A DNA stretch of 10,680 nucleotides from Planctomycetota bacterium (GTDB lineage Bacteria; Planctomycetota; Phycisphaerae; Sedimentisphaerales; Anaerohalosphaeraceae), in the NCBI GenBank assembly GCA_021160785.1, contig JAGHBX010000212.1, positions 1 to 10,680 on the forward strand, written 5' to 3'. The notes under the pieces are model-generated. The model ran no database searches. It was not told the origin of the DNA and worked only from the letters and a program-made list of their open reading frames with translations. The position numbers and the translations under genes are program-made. Position 1 is the stretch's first letter. Every line of letters starts with the position of its first letter. Shown here in pieces: positions 7,107-10,680 of the stretch.

Positions 7107-10031
7107 ATGGAAACAAGAAAATTATTTTTGATCGTTCTGGGATTGGCGATCATGCTGGTCGGAAGTGTCGGCGCCGCCGCGATCAGCGTGAACCTCGCCG
7201 AGGGGAGTATGTCAGCCGCTCGCGACAATCAGACCGTGCTGCCCGGAGAACTTGCGGGCATGCAGGGCTATCAGGCGTACAACTGGAACAATGTCCAGAC
7301 CGACGCTTCCGGAATGTCGCTGGTTGACAATGCCGGCGCAGCGACGGGTTCCGTGATCACTTTTACGATGTCAAACGGCTGGGGAGACAACACCGGCGAT
7401 ATGAGCCCTGACGGCAAGATAGGCCGGGGCTATTTCGACGATGGCGACGGCGCAGTCTCCGGCGACGGCATCGGTGTTGACATTGAAGTGTCTAATGTTC
7501 CCTACAGCAGCTATAGCGTCATCCTGTTACTGTCGGCGGATTCGACCGACGGCAACTGGGGCACCTTCACGGTAAACGGTGTTGGACAAGCCGGCCCGTC
7601 CAAAGTTCGATGGGGCACCGTCGGCGCTTTCGAGGAAGGTGTCAACGCACTGCTCTTTACAGGTCAATCCGGCAGTACCCTGGACATCCATTGTCCCGTC
7701 AGAAGCGGCGGTGATCGTGGCACCATCGGAGGTTTCCAGATTGTAGACGATAAAGTTGCCCGCCTGCTGGCTCCGTGGCATAATGCAACAGATGTTCCTG
7801 TCGATGAAACCGCCGAATGGATTGCGCCGACGATATATTCGCCCCTGGGCTTCAATATTTACATGGATCCCAATTTAATGGCTCTCGACACCGCGCTTAT
7901 CGCCGGAGACTATACCGGCACCACACTCGGTTTGGCACTCGATTATGACACCAGCTATCTCTGGCGCGTCGACTCGATCGAGCCCAACGAGCCTGGAAGC
8001 CCAATCGTTAATACCGGTGACGTCTGGGTGTTTACGACCGAAAAGCACCCCTCACAGGTCGACGAACTTCTAAACTATTTCCCCGGTATTTCCGTTCTCA
8101 ACCCGAGTTTCGAAAGTGTCAGCGACGCTGGCAACGACTGGGGCTACGAAGCGGACGACTGGTTTGAGAGTTGGTATATAGCACCCGGTGGTGATCCGTT
8201 AGAAAATGACCATGATCCGTTCTGGGAAATTGGTACGGCGATCGGCATGCCCAACTGTGACGGCGATAGATGGGCCGGTCTTGACGAGGCTGCTGCCTAT
8301 TACCAGCCAATCGGTGTTGTCGAGGCAGGTCAGGTACTCAGCTTGAGAATGCTCGTCGGTGTAAGGTCCGGTTGGGGCACGCCTGAAGGCAACCGGATGA
8401 CCGTCAGCCTTTACAGTGGCGGTTCCGCCATTCAGGCCGGTGACGGTATTGACCTGGCGGGCTTTGCAACTCTGATCGATTCGTTTGCATTTGCACCTGC
8501 AGATCTCACACCCATCAACGCTAACGAATTCCAGTTGGATGTGGATATGTCCTCAGCAGCCGGTACTCTTGGCGATACCCTTTGGATACATGTAGAGGCA
8601 ACTCTCGGGCGAACTTACTTCGATAATGTCCAGTTCATCAATGCCAGAGGCACCAATGCCGCATGGGGCCCCAATGTCGGTCCGGTGAACGGCGAGGGTC
8701 TTGTCAGCACCACACTGGGCACCCTCAGTTGGAACACCGGTGTTGATGTCGACAATGACTACCTGCCCGATTCCGCTATTGTAGGTCACCATGTCTACCT
8801 GAGCACCGATCTCGATGCAGTCATCAGCTTTGACACATCGGCATCTCGAGGCAGCCAGGCTGTCGGAGATACCGATTACGATCCTCTCGCCGACGGTGAC
8901 CCCCTCGTGTCCAACTCGCATTATTACTGGATAATCGTTGAAGAACTGAGTGGTGGTGCATCGGTTCCAGGTATGCTCTGGTCGTTTGACACCGAAGAGT
9001 TACTGCCGGAAATCACGAAGGATCCTGTCGGCGCCTATGCCGGCGTGGGCGGCGCCGCCGAATTCACAGTCGAAGCCACCAGCGCCACAGCCGAGGACTA
9101 TCAGTGGTTCAAGGTTGTCGATGGTGCAGACGATGATGCTGTACCCGGCGGTACTGATGCGACACTGATCCTCAGCGGCATCGTTGCTGATGACGCAGGC
9201 TGGTATTACTGCCGCGTTCACAACGACGACGGCGATACCTATTCGCTGAACGCTTTCCTCGTGGTCAAGACCTTGATGGGTCACTGGACCTTTGATGAGG
9301 CCGACGCCCTCGTCAGCACCGTCAATCCGGATCACGTAGGTGTGGTCAATACTTCCAACTACGTGACGGACGCCATTGCCGGTGAGGCGTGGCAGTTCCT
9401 CGGTGAGCCGAACATGATTGTCGTCGCCAACAGTGTCGACGACTTCAACTTCTATGCACAGGGCTACTCGATCAGCGCCTGGATCAAGACCACACAGGAC
9501 GATCGATGGGGCGCCTATGTCGCCAAGCAGGCTACGGGTCCCAACAGGGGAATTATCCTGACCCATAGTACTGCTGGTAACGCGGTTACAACTGTGCGTG
9601 AGTCCTTCAACGATTTGGCCTCGCAGAATGCAGTCAACGACGGCGAGTGGCATCATATCGTCGGAACCTATAACGCGGCTACCGGAATGGGCGAGATCTA
9701 TGTTGACGGTAAGTTCAGCAACGATAAAGGGCCGAACTTAAACCCTCTGACGCTGCACGATCAGCCGTTGTTCTTCGGCGCCGAGACGGTCGACGGCAAT
9801 GTTTCGTACGTCGGCCTGCTCGACGATGTGCAGATCACCAACTATCCGCTCGATGGTGTTGAAGTCGCCACAATCTACACCACTATCCGTACGGACGAGA
9901 CAATCTGTGTCCTGCCGTACGACGTGATGGACTTCGACCAGGACTGTAAGGTCGGCGTGAGCGACATGGCGGCATTTGCGCTCAGTTGGTTGGACTGCAA
10001 CCTGATTCCGGTCGAAAGATGTAACGAGTAA
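7107..10031 (+). CDS. Large secreted multimodular protein: jelly-roll-like, FN3-like, Ig-like, LamG and dockerin-like modules
   Basis: This is a 974-residue protein with a signal peptide at 1-24 (METRKLFLIVLGLAIMLVG..., cleavage near GAA-A). Residues 26-214 form a module not assigned to a known family, ending GTIGGFQIVD and looking beta-rich. Residues about 217-312 are FN3-like (ATDVPVDETAEW, YLWRVDSIEPNEPG). Residues 328-514 begin VLNPSFE and end TYFDNVQF, the style of a carbohydrate-binding jelly roll. Residues 520-630 are a second FN3-like unit (HHVYLSTDL, HYYWIIVEE). Residues 633-722 are Ig-like with DAGWYYCRV, but the first Cys of the usual pair is missing. Residues 723-925 form a LamG domain (SISAWIKTTQDDRWG, DGEWHHIVGTYN, YVGLLDDVQITNYPL). 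Residues 941-963 are a dockerin-like loop (MDFDQDCKVGVSDMAAFALSWL). AAAGGAG nine bases upstream supports the ATG. No catalytic domain is visible, so it is probably an extracellular adhesion or glycan-binding protein. Confidence 0.87.
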   Translation: METRKLFLIVLGLAIMLVGSVGAAAISVNLAEGSMSAARDNQTVLPGELAGMQGYQAYNWNNVQTDASGMSLVDNAGAATGSVITFTMSNGWGDNTGDMSPDGKIGRGYFDDGDGAVSGDGIGVDIEVSNVPYSSYSVILLLSADSTDGNWGTFTVNGVGQAGPSKVRWGTVGAFEEGVNALLFTGQSGSTLDIHCPVRSGGDRGTIGGFQIVDDKVARLLAPWHNATDVPVDETAEWIAPTIYSPLGFNIYMDPNLMALDTALIAGDYTGTTLGLALDYDTSYLWRVDSIEPNEPGSPIVNTGDVWVFTTEKHPSQVDELLNYFPGISVLNPSFESVSDAGNDWGYEADDWFESWYIAPGGDPLENDHDPFWEIGTAIGMPNCDGDRWAGLDEAAAYYQPIGVVEAGQVLSLRMLVGVRSGWGTPEGNRMTVSLYSGGSAIQAGDGIDLAGFATLIDSFAFAPADLTPINANEFQLDVDMSSAAGTLGDTLWIHVEATLGRTYFDNVQFINARGTNAAWGPNVGPVNGEGLVSTTLGTLSWNTGVDVDNDYLPDSAIVGHHVYLSTDLDAVISFDTSASRGSQAVGDTDYDPLADGDPLVSNSHYYWIIVEELSGGASVPGMLWSFDTEELLPEITKDPVGAYAGVGGAAEFTVEATSATAEDYQWFKVVDGADDDAVPGGTDATLILSGIVADDAGWYYCRVHNDDGDTYSLNAFLVVKTLMGHWTFDEADALVSTVNPDHVGVVNTSNYVTDAIAGEAWQFLGEPNMIVVANSVDDFNFYAQGYSISAWIKTTQDDRWGAYVAKQATGPNRGIILTHSTAGNAVTTVRESFNDLASQNAVNDGEWHHIVGTYNAATGMGEIYVDGKFSNDKGPNLNPLTLHDQPLFFGAETVDGNVSYVGLLDDVQITNYPLDGVEVATIYTTIRTDETICVLPYDVMDFDQDCKVGVSDMAAFALSWLDCNLIPVERCNE

Positions 10032-10063
10032 CATCATTTGTCTGGTTAGCTATGATGGAATCA

Positions 10064-10098
10064 ACGGAGGGCTTTGGCAAACAACCAAAGCCCTCCGT
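10064..10098 (+). terminator. Strong hairpin terminator after the 974-residue protein gene
   Basis: A perfect 14-bp stem, ACGGAGGGCTTTGG (10064-10077) with CCAAAGCCCTCCGT (10085-10098), and a 7-nt loop begins 32 nt after the stop codon. It is followed by ATTTAT rather than a long T run. The GC-rich stem and position make a terminator the best call. Confidence 0.75.
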
Positions 10099-10181
10099 AT
10101 TTATGGCTTTCAATGAGGGGTCTGCGTGCAGGATTCAGTCCGACACCGAAGGGCGACGCATTGGCCGGAGCCATATCAGTA
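10099..10181. other. Non-coding spacer before the insertion element
   Basis: No gene is supported. A short perfect inverted repeat CCATATC (10171-10177) and GATATGG (10184-10190) spans the left edge of the mobile element and is probably fortuitous. Confidence 0.35.
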
Positions 10182-10562
10182 GAGATATGGTAACCGTTCA
10201 CGGAATTTTTGACAGGATAACAGGATGGGAAGCAGATGAAAAAAGTCATGTTAGTCCAAAAGGAATTTCGTAACTTGCGTAAGGTAAAAAATGCTGCATA
10301 GCGAACTCACAGAAAACAGTCATAGTTGAACTAAAATCAGTTAGCAAAATTGTTAAGGCACATGAAATTCAATTGATGAATTATCTCGTTAGGCCAGCAA
10401 TCCAGTTGGTCTTATTTTGAATTTCGCCAAAGAAAAATAGAAGTAAAGCGAAAAGTGAAAGATTTATAGTCATCCTGTTATCCTGTCAAAAAAGAGAGAT
10501 TGGTTTGATGCTGTCTGATGCACGAGATTAACAGGAAAAACTGTAAACGGTTACGAGATACG
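10182..10562. mobile_element. MITE-like non-autonomous element, IS66-type ends
   Basis: Terminal inverted repeats GTAACCGTTCACGG (10190-10203) and, reading inward from the right, GTAACCGTTTACAG (10554-10541) agree at 12 of 14 positions, with the outer nine identical. They are directly flanked by GAGATATG (10182-10189) and GAGATACG (10555-10562), a 7-of-8 match that would be an 8-bp target duplication. Terminal repeats starting GTAA together with 8-bp duplications are typical of the IS66 family. The roughly 365-bp interior is AT-richer than the flanking genes and has no transposase or substantial ORF, so any movement would need a transposase supplied in trans. One mismatch in the duplication suggests an old insertion. 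Chance similarity cannot be excluded without other copies. Confidence 0.6.
10206..10492. repeat. Perfect 22-bp inverted repeat, 243 bp apart
   Basis: The left arm (10206-10227) reads TTTTTGACAGG...ACAGGATG and is matched exactly in inverted orientation at 10471-10492. Each arm contains two ACAGGAT units 8 bp apart. A related ATTAACAGG lies at 10528-10536. The interior holds only very short open frames, for example 21 codons from ATG 10236. It could fold into a long hairpin if transcribed, or the arms may be copies of a dispersed genomic repeat. Confidence 0.8.
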
Positions 10563-10576
10563 TATATTGGGGTTAG

Positions 10577-10680
10577 ATGAAGATGAAGCGACGAATCACC
10601 ACCGGTTTGATCATAACATTGATGTTTGCTTTATGTGCAACTTTCACCCCAGCCAGGGTTACGGCCGCGTCATGCCAGAC
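10577..10680 (+). CDS. Start of a secreted protein gene (3' end outside window)
   Basis: The frame from ATG 10577 is open to the right edge and encodes a clear signal peptide: basic start MKMKRR, a hydrophobic core (TGLIITLMFALCATF) and a probable cleavage site near RVTAA. A Cys follows shortly after (AASCQ), but the preceding residues make a poor lipobox, so ordinary signal peptidase I cleavage is more likely. ATG 10583 is an alternative start in the same frame. It has better spacing from the only ribosome-binding-like sequence, GGGG at 10569-10572. The mature protein lies beyond the window, so no function can be given. The MITE-like element ends 14 bp upstream of the first ATG, so the original promoter region has been displaced or replaced. 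Confidence 0.7.
   Translation, partial: MKMKRRITTGLIITLMFALCATFTPARVTAASCQ

Noticed and set aside
9000..9656. Minus-strand open frame of 218 codons
   Set aside because: It is antisense to the Ig-like and LamG part of the 974-residue protein and arises from the codon bias of that gene.
10236..10301. 21-codon open frame inside the MITE-like element
   Set aside because: It is too short, has no homology that I recognise and no clear ribosome binding site.
10206..10492. CRISPR-like repeat arrangement
   Set aside because: Only two copies exist, in opposite orientation, with a 243-bp gap; there is no repeat-spacer periodicity and there are no cas genes.
10563..10568. TATATT as a -10 box for the gene at the right edge
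   Set aside because: No acceptable -35 lies at the right distance, and the start point would be only a few bases before the ATG.

Overview
The window looks like an accessory polysaccharide-degradation region of a planctomycete, most likely of the Phycisphaerae type. This rests on the gene content, not on a marker gene. Several large secreted proteins end in a dockerin-like calcium-loop module (pattern D-x-D-x-D-x-x-V-x-x-x-D-(L/V/M)-x-x-x-x-x-x-W). One ends in a PEP-CTERM sorting signal. LamG (concanavalin A-like) domains recur, and the regulator is a XylR-type hybrid of a LacI-like sensor and an AraC-like DNA-binding domain. No rRNA, tRNA or CRISPR array was seen.

Layout. From the left edge to 2633 (+) lies the 3' part of a secreted polysaccharide lyase: a CBM6/35-like module, a heparinase II/III-type lyase and a dockerin-like tail. 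A hairpin at 2643-2676 separates it from two convergent minus-strand genes. These are a short LamG/PEP-CTERM protein (2849-3616) and, upstream of it, a longer LamG protein with FN3-like, PKD-like and dockerin-like modules (3710-5179). The two LamG domains are close paralogues. A divergent intergenic region (5180-5435) holds a good minus-strand promoter, two inverted repeats and a 13-bp sequence that recurs downstream of the regulator. The regulator (5436-6641, +) is followed by a terminator-like hairpin with eight Ts. A perfect-consensus sigma-70 promoter (6776-6804) comes next, and then a roughly 300-nt leader with an 18-bp tandem repeat. The leader precedes a 974-residue secreted multimodular protein (7107-10031), which is closed by a strong terminator hairpin.

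The stretch from 10182 to 10562 is visibly AT-richer. It reads as a small non-autonomous insertion element of about 365 bp. It has GTAA-starting terminal inverted repeats and imperfect 8-bp flanking direct repeats, which fits the IS66 pattern. It also contains a perfect 22-bp inverted repeat. It sits about 14 bp upstream of another secreted-protein gene, which runs off the right edge.

How the genes may work together (inference): a sugar-responsive XylR-type regulator controls divergent secreted proteins that bind and cleave an acidic polysaccharide. The C-terminal dockerin-like or PEP-CTERM segments would decide where each protein ends up. The substrate cannot be named from sequence alone.
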